Source: a virus. From it: DNA of 20,949 bases. Within the stretch, counting starts at the first letter, position 1. Every line of letters begins with the position of its first letter. The translations under genes were made by a program, and so were the position numbers. The DNA lies in IMG/VR virus record IMGVR_UViG_3300008120_001057, positions 1 through 20,949 of that record; one strand, given 5' to 3'. The notes beneath the pieces were generated by a model. It worked only from the letters and a program-made list of their open reading frames with translations. It had not been told where the DNA came from and searched no databases. Below are positions 1-9,256 of this stretch, piece after piece.

Positions 1-1
1 A

Positions 2-64
2 TCACAGTATCAAATGGATCGGCCTGCTACTGGACAACTGGTGGCAGGCCATTCTTACATCTGA
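2..64 (+). CDS. C-terminal end of an upstream gene, probably structural (partial)
   Basis: A frame open from the left edge ends at the TGA of 62-64, giving about 20 residues that finish with HSYI. It sits immediately before the tail tubular protein A gene, the position occupied by the major capsid protein in T7-like genomes, so a capsid C-terminus is a reasonable guess, but the fragment is too short to identify by sequence. A different frame also stays open until the TGA at 67-69, so the choice of frame is tentative. It was preferred because its stop lies just before the Shine-Dalgarno of the next gene. Confidence 0.35.
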   Translation, partial: SQYQMDRPATGQLVAGHSYI

Positions 65-72
65 GGTGACAA

Positions 73-687
73 ATGGCTGCTGGTGATACCGACATTCGTA
101 TTTGCTCTGATGCCTTGCTGATGCTGGGCGGCAAAGCAATCTCTTCTTTCAACGAAGGCACATCAGCATCAAACACTTGTGACCGCCTGTACCCTGGTGT
201 CAAGTTCTCCACGTTACAGTCATACCCATGGTCTTTCAGCTTTAAGAAAGTCCAGCTTGCACAGACGATCAACACGCCTGTCAATCAATACCGATACGAA
301 TATCAACTGCCATCTGACCGACTTGGCGCAATCAGACGGGCATACAACAGTACAGCTATTGGCGCTGGAACATTCAATGATTGGGTGATCCAAGGCGATA
401 AGCTTTTGACAAATGAAACAACTGTGGTCATTGATTACCAGTTTGCGCCCACAGAATCCGAAATGCCAGCGTACTTTGTGCAATTGCTCAAGTACATGAT
501 GGCATGGCATTTGGCAGATCCGATCACAGATCAGGTCAGCAAGACACAATACTGGCAACAAGTTGCTGTTGGCTCACCTGGTGAGAACAACCGTGGTGGC
601 TACTTTCGCACAGCCATGGTGGTCGATGGACAAGGAAACACAACACAGTCATTTGAAGACTTCAGCCTTATTGAAGTGAGAAACTAA
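73..687 (+). CDS. Tail tubular protein A (T7 gp11-like adaptor)
   Basis: The 204-residue product looks like the T7 gp11 family, the ring that joins the portal to the tail nozzle in short-tailed phages. The N-terminus reads as a short helix-rich start (ICSDALLMLGG, then a conserved CDRLYP-type segment and a PWSF motif near residues 50-55) that is characteristic of these adaptors, and the length is close to T7 gp11 (about 196 residues). The ATG at 73 follows a strong GAGGTGA at 63-69. The stop TAA shares one base with the next ATG (TAATG), indicating translational coupling to the nozzle gene. Confidence 0.85.
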   Translation: MAAGDTDIRICSDALLMLGGKAISSFNEGTSASNTCDRLYPGVKFSTLQSYPWSFSFKKVQLAQTINTPVNQYRYEYQLPSDRLGAIRRAYNSTAIGAGTFNDWVIQGDKLLTNETTVVIDYQFAPTESEMPAYFVQLLKYMMAWHLADPITDQVSKTQYWQQVAVGSPGENNRGGYFRTAMVVDGQGNTTQSFEDFSLIEVRN

Positions 688-2669
688 TGGTTCGACTTGT
701 TGCCATTCAAACCAACTTTTCGAGCGGGGAGTTAGACCCTTTGCTCAGGGCTAGGGTTGAGCTTGAGCAATACAAGAATGGCGCTGAGACACTGACCAAT
801 GTATTGGTTCAGCCACAAGGCGGTGTACGCAGGCGTGGTGGGCTTAAACACTTGATGGAGATACCCAGCGCAGCAAGTCCACAAAATGGCACTCGTAGCG
901 TTGCATTTGAGTTCTCTGTAGACGACAGTTATATGCTGATCTTTGTGAATCAGCGGATGTATGTATTCAAAGACAGAACATTGATCACAAATATCAATGG
1001 TTCAGGCAATCCATATCTGGCAGTGACTGCTGTCACAAGCTCAATTCTGTCCACCATGTGTTGGACTCAATCTGCTGATACGCTGATCATCACCCATAAA
1101 GATATCAATCCGATCAAGATTGTGCGTGGTGGTACTGATGCCACATGGACTGTCAGCAATATCAGTTTTATTGGCATACCCAAATACGCATTCACCATTG
1201 CGTACAGCAACCCAGCAGGCACATTGACACCAAGTGCAACATCTGGAGCCATCACACTGACTGCATCGTCTGCGGTCTTTTCTGCTGGTAGTGTTGGTCA
1301 GTATGTAAATGCGACTCCACAAGGCAGAGCTAGGATCGTTGCATACACCAGTACCACTGTGGTTAGTGCTGTGACTGAGATCCCATTTTTCAATACTTCA
1401 GCTATTGCAACTGGATCATGGGAATATGAGTCTGGCTATGAAGATGTGTGGAGTTCAACCAAAGGTTGGCCTCGTACTTGTACCTTCCATGAAGGTCGTC
1501 TGTACTTTGGTGGCAGTAAGTCTCGCCCATCAACTGTGTGGGGAAGTAAGGTTGCCCAGTTCTTTGATTTCAATCCTGATCAAGTCTATGACGATGATGC
1601 GATTGAGGCAACGCTAGACACCAACAGCTTGAACACAATTACCGACATTATCAGTGGTCGTGACCTGCAAGTGTTTACGACTGGTGGCGAGTTCTATGTA
1701 CCGCAGTCTGGTCTTGATCCAATCACGCCAACCAACTTCTTTGTGAAAACAGTCAGCCGCAATGGTTCCCGTGAAGGTATGCGTGTGCAGACATTGCAGT
1801 CTGGAACCATCTATGTCCAGCGCCAAGGCAAAGCACTCAATGAGTTCTTGTACAGCGATGCAACTTTGTCTTATGTCAGTACATCAATCAGCTTGTTGTC
1901 CAGCCATTTGATCAACAATCCACTTGAATTGGCGTTAAGAAAAGCTACCAGTACAGAAGAGACAGATGCATTGCTGATGCTCAATGGAGACGGCACGATT
2001 GCCAACTACTCCATCTTGCGCCAGCAAAATGTGGTTGCTCCAAGCAAACTCACAACTGATGGATTGTTCAAAGACGTTGGCGTTGACATTGAAGACATTT
2101 ATGTTGTGGTCAAGCGTACATTTAACAGTGTGGACAAATACTTTGTTGAGGTGTTTGACACAACCACATTCACAGATTGCTGCTTTACTGGCGGTGTTGC
2201 CACAACCATTTCTAGCCTACCGCACATTGGCAAGACACTGAATGTGATTGCTGATGGCAGTGTGCTGTCTGATGAAGTTGTCAGCGGTGGTGGATCTATC
2301 ACAATGGATCGTGCCAGTACAACCAGTTATGAAGTTGGATTGCCATTCACAGTGACCATCAAGACTTTGCCTATTGAACCACGGATGTCTGTTGGTGTGC
2401 GTATTGGCTTTGTCAAACGCATTATTGAAGTCAATGCTTTGTTGTATGAGACACAGCATTTGCTGGTCAACGATAACCTTGTGCCGATCAGATCGTTTGA
2501 CACTGTTGGCATATTGGATGAAGCAATCCCAGAATTCACTGGAACAAAAACTGTTGGAGGAATCGCTGGGTACTCTGATGATGCTCAAATTACAATCAGT
2601 CAAAATCTTCCGTTGAAGTTAACGCTTCTGGGTCTTGACTACAAACTATCTGTGTACGGAGGCACATAA
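687..2669 (+). CDS. Tail tubular protein B (T7 gp12-like nozzle / stabilization protein)
   Basis: The 660-residue product begins with the typical family opening: TNFSSGELDPLL, then a GAETLTNVLVQPQGGVRRRGG stretch in which the N-terminal arm contacts the adaptor ring. The protein is beta-rich with no membrane segments, as expected for the tail nozzle. T7 gp12 is somewhat longer (about 790 residues), so this is a shorter relative of the kind common in non-T7 podoviruses. It begins on the overlapping TAATG of the upstream adaptor gene, and such adaptor/nozzle pairs are almost always adjacent. Family assignment is firm; the exact boundaries of domains were not resolved. Confidence 0.85.
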   Translation: MVRLVAIQTNFSSGELDPLLRARVELEQYKNGAETLTNVLVQPQGGVRRRGGLKHLMEIPSAASPQNGTRSVAFEFSVDDSYMLIFVNQRMYVFKDRTLITNINGSGNPYLAVTAVTSSILSTMCWTQSADTLIITHKDINPIKIVRGGTDATWTVSNISFIGIPKYAFTIAYSNPAGTLTPSATSGAITLTASSAVFSAGSVGQYVNATPQGRARIVAYTSTTVVSAVTEIPFFNTSAIATGSWEYESGYEDVWSSTKGWPRTCTFHEGRLYFGGSKSRPSTVWGSKVAQFFDFNPDQVYDDDAIEATLDTNSLNTITDIISGRDLQVFTTGGEFYVPQSGLDPITPTNFFVKTVSRNGSREGMRVQTLQSGTIYVQRQGKALNEFLYSDATLSYVSTSISLLSSHLINNPLELALRKATSTEETDALLMLNGDGTIANYSILRQQNVVAPSKLTTDGLFKDVGVDIEDIYVVVKRTFNSVDKYFVEVFDTTTFTDCCFTGGVATTISSLPHIGKTLNVIADGSVLSDEVVSGGGSITMDRASTTSYEVGLPFTVTIKTLPIEPRMSVGVRIGFVKRIIEVNALLYETQHLLVNDNLVPIRSFDTVGILDEAIPEFTGTKTVGGIAGYSDDAQITISQNLPLKLTLLGLDYKLSVYGGT

Positions 2670-3212
2670 ATGGCACAAATCGCAATGTTGGCCTTTGCTG
2701 CTGTAAGTGCATTGTCTTCTATCAGACAAGGTGAGCAACAAGCCGAAAGATTCAGATTTGAAGCACAGCAGGCTGAACTGCAAGGTCGTCAGAATGCGCT
2801 GAACTACAACCGCCAAGCTTTGGCTGTTTTTGAGCGCCAGCAAAAAATAAGTGGATCTATCCGAGCAAGAGCAGCCGCTGGCGGCATTGACCCACTGACA
2901 GGAAGCCCACTGTCTATTGACCAATCAAATGCCCAACGTGCTGGCTATGAGATGCAGATTGCCCGTGAGAATGCTGAGTTAGCGGCTGCTGGTGGTCTGG
3001 CTCAATCGCAACAACTGTATGGTGCGGCTACTGTTGCAGAGGCTGCTGGCATAACAGGCGCAATTGGCAAAGTTGGAATGGCGTATGCCATGTATGGTCA
3101 ATCTGCAACTCCACCTGCTCAGTCAACACCAGTTACTCCATATTCTAGACCTGTCACAACAAATCTTCCATCGTATTCTATGCCAATAAATTTGAATGGA
3201 AGGGAATACTGA
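2670..3212 (+). CDS. Small internal virion protein (T7 gp14-like)
   Basis: This 180-residue protein has a hydrophobic N-terminal helix (residues 2-17), a long Gln/Ala/Arg-rich helical middle and a GGIDPLTGSP turn near residues 70-79 that recurs in small podoviral internal proteins. In T7 the equivalent protein (gp14) leaves the virion first and forms the outer-membrane part of the ejection channel. GGAGG at 2658-2662 gives a good ribosome site seven bases before the ATG, which directly follows the upstream TAA. The role is inferred from position and composition more than from catalytic motifs. Confidence 0.7.
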   Translation: MAQIAMLAFAAVSALSSIRQGEQQAERFRFEAQQAELQGRQNALNYNRQALAVFERQQKISGSIRARAAAGGIDPLTGSPLSIDQSNAQRAGYEMQIARENAELAAAGGLAQSQQLYGAATVAEAAGITGAIGKVGMAYAMYGQSATPPAQSTPVTPYSRPVTTNLPSYSMPINLNGREY

Positions 3213-3213
3213 C

Positions 3214-3426
3214 ATGGCTGAATTACCTCGTTACGAAAATCTAGGTGTTCAGTATGCTGATCTGCCAAAGATATCCACAGCTATGCAGCAAATTAAAGCT
3301 CAGGGATATGCTGGCGTTGAGCAATCATTAGATCGAATGACCAACTTCTTTCAAGAGAAGGCGGTCACTGAAGCTCAAAAGAAAGCATTGAAATATGCTA
3401 TTGAATTACCTTCAACTACAGACTGA
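3214..3426 (+). CDS. Internal virion protein, N-terminal fragment of a frame-broken gene
   Basis: The ATG at 3214 is preceded by AAGGGA (about 3200-3205) at good spacing, one base after the previous stop, so this is the true start of the gene; an upstream in-frame ATG at 3196 lies inside the previous gene. The 70 codons (MAELPRYENLG..., then a helix ending in KKALKYAIE) look like the N-terminus of the mid-size internal virion protein that normally precedes the large one. The frame then stops at TGA 3424-3426, while the expected continuation is found in the +1 frame from about 3395. See the next entry and the finding on the frameshift. Confidence 0.6.
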   Translation: MAELPRYENLGVQYADLPKISTAMQQIKAQGYAGVEQSLDRMTNFFQEKAVTEAQKKALKYAIELPSTTD

Positions 3427-4774
3427 ATTTCAAAACAGGACTGCTGCAAGATTAAATGCAATGGAGCGTGGCGCTGTTCTTGATGTCACCACACTTCAAC
3501 GTGATTTGCGTGATGACATTGATGGCACTATATCTGTCCTGACTGCGATTGATCCAGAGACATCTATCAAGTTCCGTGCATCTATGGCTACCATTGGTCA
3601 TGGCGTATACAAGCAAGCATTGGTAATCGATGAAAAGAATCGCCAATTGAGTTATGCCGCTGATCAAGAGGCTGCTCTTATGAGCATCAAACCTGTGGTT
3701 GAAAATGTCATTAAGTCATATGCTGACATTGGAATGGATCCAGCAGAGCTTGAAAATATTTTGCAAAATGTGATACAGCCTTTTACAAACAAGACAAGCA
3801 TTACATTGTCTGGTAGTGAAAAATACGCTATTGAGGCATACAAGATTGTGCAAGAAGCTAAGGTTGGCGCTGTACTGACAAAGCTGTCAGATCCGATATT
3901 TGCACCTTCTGTTGGTGTTGCCGCTCAAAAATTAATGAATGGTGATGTTGGTGAATTGACTGGTTTATATAACAGACTGGATAAAGAAACCAAAAACAAA
4001 ATCAGATCTGCACATATGAAATTAGTCAGTGATGCCAAACAATTCACTGATATTGAAGATGAAAAACGTAAGGCTGAAAACAAAATCAAGGGCAATGAGT
4101 TGACTATTGAATTCTTGCGCCCTGATACAAAGCCTGCTCGTAAGCAAGAAATTTTGACCGAGATGATTCGTTTAGATGAAATGAATTTGACCACCGCTAT
4201 GGAATTGATGAAGCCAAAAGAAGTTGAACCAAATCCAGTGCTGACAATGAATCTTTATGAAAACATCAAGAATGGTCGGATAAAGAGCATCAAAGAACTT
4301 GTGCCATATTCATCCAAAATGAGTCGTGCTGAATTTGAATCACTTGGCAGATCATTGGTTGACAATCAGGCCAAGATTGCTTTGGAAAGAATTGATCGTG
4401 AAGCTGGCATTGTCAGTCCATTCATTGATCCTGGCGCTGAAAAACTCAAGAAGAAAATTGATCTTACCGAAAGATATTACCAAGAACTGCAAAAACAAGT
4501 GGTTGGTGAAAAAGGTGTAAAGCGTTATTTGACACCAGAAGAGGCTTTGAATAATGCATTAAAAGGATATGGTGGCGATAAGATCGTCATAGACAAAGAG
4601 ACAAAGCGCAAACAAGCTCAAGAGAAGATAGACAATTTCTTCAGCAAAAAGCCAGATGTCAAAAAGCCAAACACGCCACTTGATCAGACTGATTTTTCCA
4701 AAGTGCCTGGCTTGTCTTCAGATGAAGTGACTCGTCTGAACAAAGCCAAGAAAGATTATCAGGACAACCTATGA
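3395..4774 (+). CDS. Internal virion protein, main C-terminal part (T7 gp15-position)
   Basis: This frame encodes up to 459 residues, mostly charged alpha-helix with Lys/Glu-rich coiled-coil-like stretches. FQNRTAARL followed by IKFRASMATIG is the kind of sequence found in the middle of podoviral internal proteins rather than at a start. No convincing Shine-Dalgarno precedes the ATG at 3395, and the next ATGs (for example near 3459) also lack one. It therefore most likely represents the continuation of the gene starting at 3214, with a joined length of roughly 520 residues. Location between the gp14-like and large internal protein genes matches T7 gp15. The stop overlaps the next ATG (ATGA). 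Confidence 0.65.
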   Translation: MLLNYLQLQTEFQNRTAARLNAMERGAVLDVTTLQRDLRDDIDGTISVLTAIDPETSIKFRASMATIGHGVYKQALVIDEKNRQLSYAADQEAALMSIKPVVENVIKSYADIGMDPAELENILQNVIQPFTNKTSITLSGSEKYAIEAYKIVQEAKVGAVLTKLSDPIFAPSVGVAAQKLMNGDVGELTGLYNRLDKETKNKIRSAHMKLVSDAKQFTDIEDEKRKAENKIKGNELTIEFLRPDTKPARKQEILTEMIRLDEMNLTTAMELMKPKEVEPNPVLTMNLYENIKNGRIKSIKELVPYSSKMSRAEFESLGRSLVDNQAKIALERIDREAGIVSPFIDPGAEKLKKKIDLTERYYQELQKQVVGEKGVKRYLTPEEALNNALKGYGGDKIVIDKETKRKQAQEKIDNFFSKKPDVKKPNTPLDQTDFSKVPGLSSDEVTRLNKAKKDYQDNL

Positions 4775-5355
4775 GTCTAGAACGAGAACTTCGCAAAGAC
4801 TGGGATAGTGTGTTCTACCCAGCACCTGATCCTATTGTGGAGCCAGCGCCAGTCCAAGCGCCTGGCACAAGCCAGCTTGGTGACATTCTGGTGGCTGAGG
4901 CTGGATCTAGGGGCTTGCCTGAGTCTGCCTATTCTGGTCAGGTTCAGGCTGAGATGAAATCTTTTGATCCAACCATGCGCCAGCAAGCTGCTGACAAGCT
5001 TCAGGCTGTATTGGAAAGTCTTGGCGTAGATCGTTACAAAGCCCGTCAGAACGCACAATCTTTTATTGGTGGGCCAAGCAGTAATCTGCCAGCAACTATG
5101 GGGCTTGTAGACGCTTTGGCGATGCTGCCTGGTATTGGTACAGCAATTGGTACTGCCATGCTGCCCATGTACACTGAGGAAGGCGCTTTGGCAATTGCTG
5201 AAGGTATTAAATCTGCCGAGCAAGGCGATCTAGTATCTGCTGGAATTGAGACTACTGTTGGTGCATTGAATGTATTACCAGGCGCACAGGCGGCAAAAGA
5301 AGTTGGTAAGACTGTTGTCAAGAAAGCCAAGTCATTGGTTAAGGAAGCAAAATAA
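4771..5355 (+). CDS. Small virion-associated protein with hydrophobic segment
   Basis: The 194-residue product has an acidic, Pro-rich N-terminal third (PAPDPIVEPAPVQAP near residues 17-31), a helical middle, a Gly/Ala-rich hydrophobic stretch (about residues 110-132, VDALAMLPGIGTAIGTAML) that could enter a membrane, and a Lys-rich C-terminus. It is placed between two internal virion protein genes, with ATGA coupling upstream and TAATG downstream, so it is probably ejected or packaged with them. I do not recognise a catalytic motif. A structural or membrane-active role is inferred from context only. Confidence 0.55.
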   Translation: MSLERELRKDWDSVFYPAPDPIVEPAPVQAPGTSQLGDILVAEAGSRGLPESAYSGQVQAEMKSFDPTMRQQAADKLQAVLESLGVDRYKARQNAQSFIGGPSSNLPATMGLVDALAMLPGIGTAIGTAMLPMYTEEGALAIAEGIKSAEQGDLVSAGIETTVGALNVLPGAQAAKEVGKTVVKKAKSLVKEAK

Positions 5356-8309
5356 TGGCGATCCAGCAACTTGATCTTAAACTTGATCAGATGAATGAAA
5401 CCCTTGTTGACCAAGATCAGCGAGAAAAGCTTGCTTCTGCGCCAATGTCGGAAACAGCAACTGCTGACGCTATGGCTCCTATGCAAGCAGAAATGCAAGA
5501 AGAAGGCATTCAGGTTGCTGGCGGTGGTGGTTCGGTAATGCGTGAGGTATTGAAGAAGCTCAAGCCTGTCGAGATCCGCAAGCCACCAGTTGCACCACTG
5601 ACACCAGAAGCCGCTACTGCCGCTGCGGTAGAAGACACTACCAAAGCCGCAATTAATGCTGGTGTAACTACCAGCAAGACAGAAGCCAAGATTGCTGCCA
5701 AGGTGCAAGCTAACGCCAAGCCAGCGATCACGCCAGAAGCTTTTGCCAGTCAACGTGCTGAAGTGCAAAAGATCCGTGCTGTCACAGATCCAGCCACAGA
5801 AGTACCGCCAGCAACAGTATTCAATCTGCCAAAGATGGAGACAACGGAAGACATCAAGTCAACCATTGAAACCATGAACAAGATGGCTGGCATCAAGACC
5901 CAGACAATCACATTTGATGATGTGCGTACAGCCGCTGAAGGTGCTGGCATTGGCCCAAAGTTTATTGATGACATCACCAGTGGCAAGCTGGAAGTCAGCC
6001 CAGAGAACACCTACAAAGCTTTGAACGCCATGGTTGCCAGTGCCAAGCACTTAGATGGACTGGCGGCAAAAGTGGCTGATGGATCTGCTACTCCAACCGA
6101 GTTGGCAGAGATGGCTCAAACCATTCACTTTCACAATCTGCTTCAGCAAAGCGTCAAAGGTTACCAGACCAATGTTGCTCAGTCTTTGGCAGTGATGCGT
6201 ATGCCAAGAGATGGTGCTGTTGATATTTCAAGCATCATTGAGAACTTTGGCAATGAGACTGATATTGTGAAGTTTGCTCAAGCCTATCTGGATGTCAAGA
6301 CTCCAGAGGGTAAAGCCAACATGATCAAAAGTATGGCTCAAGGTAATCCTTGGGAGAAGATGTACACAGTCTATGTCAACGGCATTTTGTCTCGACCAGG
6401 CACACATTTGAAGAATGCTTTGAGTAACACTGTATTCTTGCCATGGCGAATGACTGAACGTGCTGTTGCCGCAACGATTGGAACAGTGCGACAAGGCATT
6501 GGTCTTGGTGGTGACGATGCATACTCATTGCTGGAAGTGCCAACCATGCTGGCATCCACAACAACTGCTGTGCGTAATGGCTGGGAGTTGATGTCTCATG
6601 CATTTGTCAATGGTGTGCCAAAAGGCTGGAATGACCCAACCAAGATTGCCAGACAACAATCCCGCTTAGAGTTGTTTAATGCCAAAGCAGATGGATCTTT
6701 GTTGTCGGCTGGCATTAGGTCACTCAATTATGTAACCACATTGCCTGGTCGTGCATTGATGACATCAGATGAATTCTTTAAGGGTGTCAACTACACCTAT
6801 GAGTTGTCTGCTGAAGCCTCACGACTTGGCATCAATACATATAACGATGCGCTAAAAAGCGGCTCATCTGTTGCTGATGCGCTCAAAGCCAAGTCTGATG
6901 CCATTGATAGATTCTTACTGGAGCCACCAGATTACATTGTGGGTTTGGCAGAGACTGGGACATTTACTCAAAGGCTTGAAGGTACTGCTGGGAAAATACA
7001 GTCTGCATTGACACCAAATACAGCAACTGGATTTGCCTTGCGTACTCAACTGCCATTTATTGCAACACCAGTCAATGTGATGGGTGAAGCAGTAGCTCGT
7101 ACACCATTGGCTCCATTTACCAGTTCTTTCTGGTCTGCCATGAAACAAGGCGGCAAAGAAGCAGATATGGCAATGACCAAGGTTGGTCTTGGTGGTGCAG
7201 CCATATATGGATTCAGCCAAATGGCTACCAATGGAACGATTACAGGATCTGGCCCTGGTGATAAAGGCACACGCCAAGCGATGGAGCGCCAAGGCTGGCA
7301 ACCATACAGCTTTGTGTTTGACATCAGTAACCTGACAGAAGATGTGCGTCAAGACTTTTCGCAGTTCCCTGGCATGGTCAGATTTGGTTCTGGTGATTAC
7401 GCAGGTAAGGTCTACTTGAGTTACCAAGGCATGGAGCCTATTGGAGCTTTGATGGGTATGTCTGCTGACTATGTGGACTATGCTCGGTATGAGGAAGACG
7501 ACAGTCGTGTTAATGCGCTGGCTGGCGGTATTGTGTTTGGTGTTGCCAACTATATGTTGGAGCATCCAATGCTGACTGGTGTGAGCAATATCACCTCATT
7601 GCTTGGCGGCAGTGTTCCAAACAGCAGACAACACATGGTTGAGATGTTGAATGGTATTGCTCGGATTGGTACAACAACTGCCATCAAATCTGTTGAGCCA
7701 CTGTCTGGAATTATTACCAGCACCAAAGAAAAGATTGATCCATTGCGTAGAGACTACCAAGCAGATCCTAATTTGCCTGCTGGCCTCAAAGGCTTGATGG
7801 ATGCTGTAAACAAGTGGAAATCTGAGACACCTGGCTTATCTGAGAATCTGCCACCCATGCTTAACATCTGGGGCGAGACAGTACCGCATGAGTACACATG
7901 GTCACCATTGCGGATGAAAGAAGGCAAGATGTCTGAGACTGATCAGGCGTTGATCCAGTTGAATGCCAACATTAGTATGCCTACTAGACAAGTCAACATG
8001 GTAGATCCAAAAACTGGAATCTCTTCAAGCACCAAGTTGACATCTGAAGAATATAACGAAGTGATTCGTATTGCGAATGACAAACTCAAATTGGAAGATC
8101 AGGTTAAAGCGGTTGTGCAAATGATTAAAGAAGACGACAATAAACAGCCATTAATCAGGTATCAGAACATGATCAGCAAAACATTCAGTGATGTGTTTGA
8201 AATCTCCAAAAAGTTTTTATTGGAAGAAAGCATTTATGGTGATGACATTAAGGAACGCATTGCCGACAAAGCTGAAAGACTCAATGAATTTGGCAAAGGA
8301 GCTAAATAA
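5355..8309 (+). CDS. Large internal virion protein (T7 gp16-position)
   Basis: At 984 residues this is the largest internal protein, in the place of T7 gp16, which spans the inner membrane during DNA ejection. The Ala/Pro-rich N-terminal part (residues 1-150) contains no soluble lytic transglycosylase signature that I can find, unlike T7 gp16. Two segments are typical of the large podoviral family: YVNGILSRPGTHLKNALSN at about residues 340-358, and an ITGSGPGDKGTRQAM...GWQPY block at about 630-655. Long Gly/Ala/hydrophobic helices lie between them. The start overlaps the upstream stop as TAATG, with AAGGA at about 5341-5345. A lysozyme activity, if any, must come from elsewhere. Confidence 0.75.
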   Translation: MAIQQLDLKLDQMNETLVDQDQREKLASAPMSETATADAMAPMQAEMQEEGIQVAGGGGSVMREVLKKLKPVEIRKPPVAPLTPEAATAAAVEDTTKAAINAGVTTSKTEAKIAAKVQANAKPAITPEAFASQRAEVQKIRAVTDPATEVPPATVFNLPKMETTEDIKSTIETMNKMAGIKTQTITFDDVRTAAEGAGIGPKFIDDITSGKLEVSPENTYKALNAMVASAKHLDGLAAKVADGSATPTELAEMAQTIHFHNLLQQSVKGYQTNVAQSLAVMRMPRDGAVDISSIIENFGNETDIVKFAQAYLDVKTPEGKANMIKSMAQGNPWEKMYTVYVNGILSRPGTHLKNALSNTVFLPWRMTERAVAATIGTVRQGIGLGGDDAYSLLEVPTMLASTTTAVRNGWELMSHAFVNGVPKGWNDPTKIARQQSRLELFNAKADGSLLSAGIRSLNYVTTLPGRALMTSDEFFKGVNYTYELSAEASRLGINTYNDALKSGSSVADALKAKSDAIDRFLLEPPDYIVGLAETGTFTQRLEGTAGKIQSALTPNTATGFALRTQLPFIATPVNVMGEAVARTPLAPFTSSFWSAMKQGGKEADMAMTKVGLGGAAIYGFSQMATNGTITGSGPGDKGTRQAMERQGWQPYSFVFDISNLTEDVRQDFSQFPGMVRFGSGDYAGKVYLSYQGMEPIGALMGMSADYVDYARYEEDDSRVNALAGGIVFGVANYMLEHPMLTGVSNITSLLGGSVPNSRQHMVEMLNGIARIGTTTAIKSVEPLSGIITSTKEKIDPLRRDYQADPNLPAGLKGLMDAVNKWKSETPGLSENLPPMLNIWGETVPHEYTWSPLRMKEGKMSETDQALIQLNANISMPTRQVNMVDPKTGISSSTKLTSEEYNEVIRIANDKLKLEDQVKAVVQMIKEDDNKQPLIRYQNMISKTFSDVFEISKKFLLEESIYGDDIKERIADKAERLNEFGKGAK

Positions 8310-9256
8310 TGGCATACCCGATATCTGATGTAACAAGGCGTGTTGTATACACTGGCTCTGCTGGAGTAGGGCCATACAGCTTCAGCTTTGAGATTCTCAC
8401 AAATACTGACATTGCGGTATATAAAGACACCACACTACTGACGCTGACCACTGACTACACTGTGACGATCAATGCCAATGGCACTACAGACTTTGTAACT
8501 GGTGGTGATTTGTTTGCCAACTCGCTCAATGATGAGTTTGACAGCTTGGTCATTTTTAGCCAGCAGACTGATGAAAAAGCAGAGCGTGGACTGAAAGCTC
8601 CTGTAACTGATCCAACAGACATCAACATGGTTTTGCCAAGCAAGACCAGTCGTGCAAGCAAGTACTTGGCGTTTGATGTTAATGGCAATCCTGTGGCTAC
8701 TGCTGGTACTTCTGAGTCTCCATCATTAGGCACAATGTCATCACAGAACGCAAATGCTGTTGCAATCAGTGGTGGCAGTATTGCTGGCATTACAGACCTT
8801 GCTGTTGCTGATGGTGGTACTGGTGCATCAACTGCTGCTGGGGCAAGAACAAATCTTGGTCTTGCAATTGGAACTGATGTTCAGGCATATGATGCAAATT
8901 ATGCAAAAACAAATACTGCTCAATCTTTTACAGCAGCACAACGTGGATCCATTACAGCATTAACTGATGGCGCAACCATTACTGCTGACTTTGCTGTGGC
9001 AAACAACTTCAGTGTGACGCTGGGTGGCAATCGGACATTGGCTAATCCAACCAATCAAACTGCTGGTCAGTCTGGTGCGGTTGTGGTGACACAAGATGGC
9101 ACTGGATCACGCACATTGGCTTATGGAAGCAATTGGAAGTTTGCTGGCGGTACTGCTCCGACATTGACAACTACGGCAAATGCTGTTGATGTAATTGCTT
9201 ATTATGTTGAAAGTGCAAGTCGTATTACTGCACGTTTGATTGCGGATGTGAAATGA
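8309..9256 (+). CDS. Tail fibre protein with T7-type N-terminus
   Basis: The 315-residue product opens with the T7 tail-fibre attachment type domain (residues 1-130: beta-rich, YTGSAGVGPYSFSFEIL, then TTDYTV and a KAPVTDP motif), which docks the fibre to the tail. A GGTGASTAAGARTNLGL segment near residues 170-190 is a recurrent joint in phage fibres, followed by a beta-rich C-terminal region (VVVTQDGTGSRTLAYGSNWKF, about 265-285) seen at the ends of many fibre proteins. AAAGGAG (about 8295-8301) precedes the overlapping TAATG. It probably forms the base on which the next gene product, the larger receptor-binding protein, is mounted. Confidence 0.8.
   Translation: MAYPISDVTRRVVYTGSAGVGPYSFSFEILTNTDIAVYKDTTLLTLTTDYTVTINANGTTDFVTGGDLFANSLNDEFDSLVIFSQQTDEKAERGLKAPVTDPTDINMVLPSKTSRASKYLAFDVNGNPVATAGTSESPSLGTMSSQNANAVAISGGSIAGITDLAVADGGTGASTAAGARTNLGLAIGTDVQAYDANYAKTNTAQSFTAAQRGSITALTDGATITADFAVANNFSVTLGGNRTLANPTNQTAGQSGAVVVTQDGTGSRTLAYGSNWKFAGGTAPTLTTTANAVDVIAYYVESASRITARLIADVK

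Noticed and set aside
5046-5768. 240-codon minus-strand frame across the 4771 and 5355 genes
   Set aside because: It is antisense to two confidently coding genes, rich in Cys, Trp, Ser and Leu as antisense frames are, lacks a ribosome site and has no gene neighbour on that strand.
6915-7565. 216-codon minus-strand frame within the large internal virion gene
   Set aside because: It has the His/Cys/Thr-rich antisense composition, no ribosome site and lies wholly within a well-supported gene.
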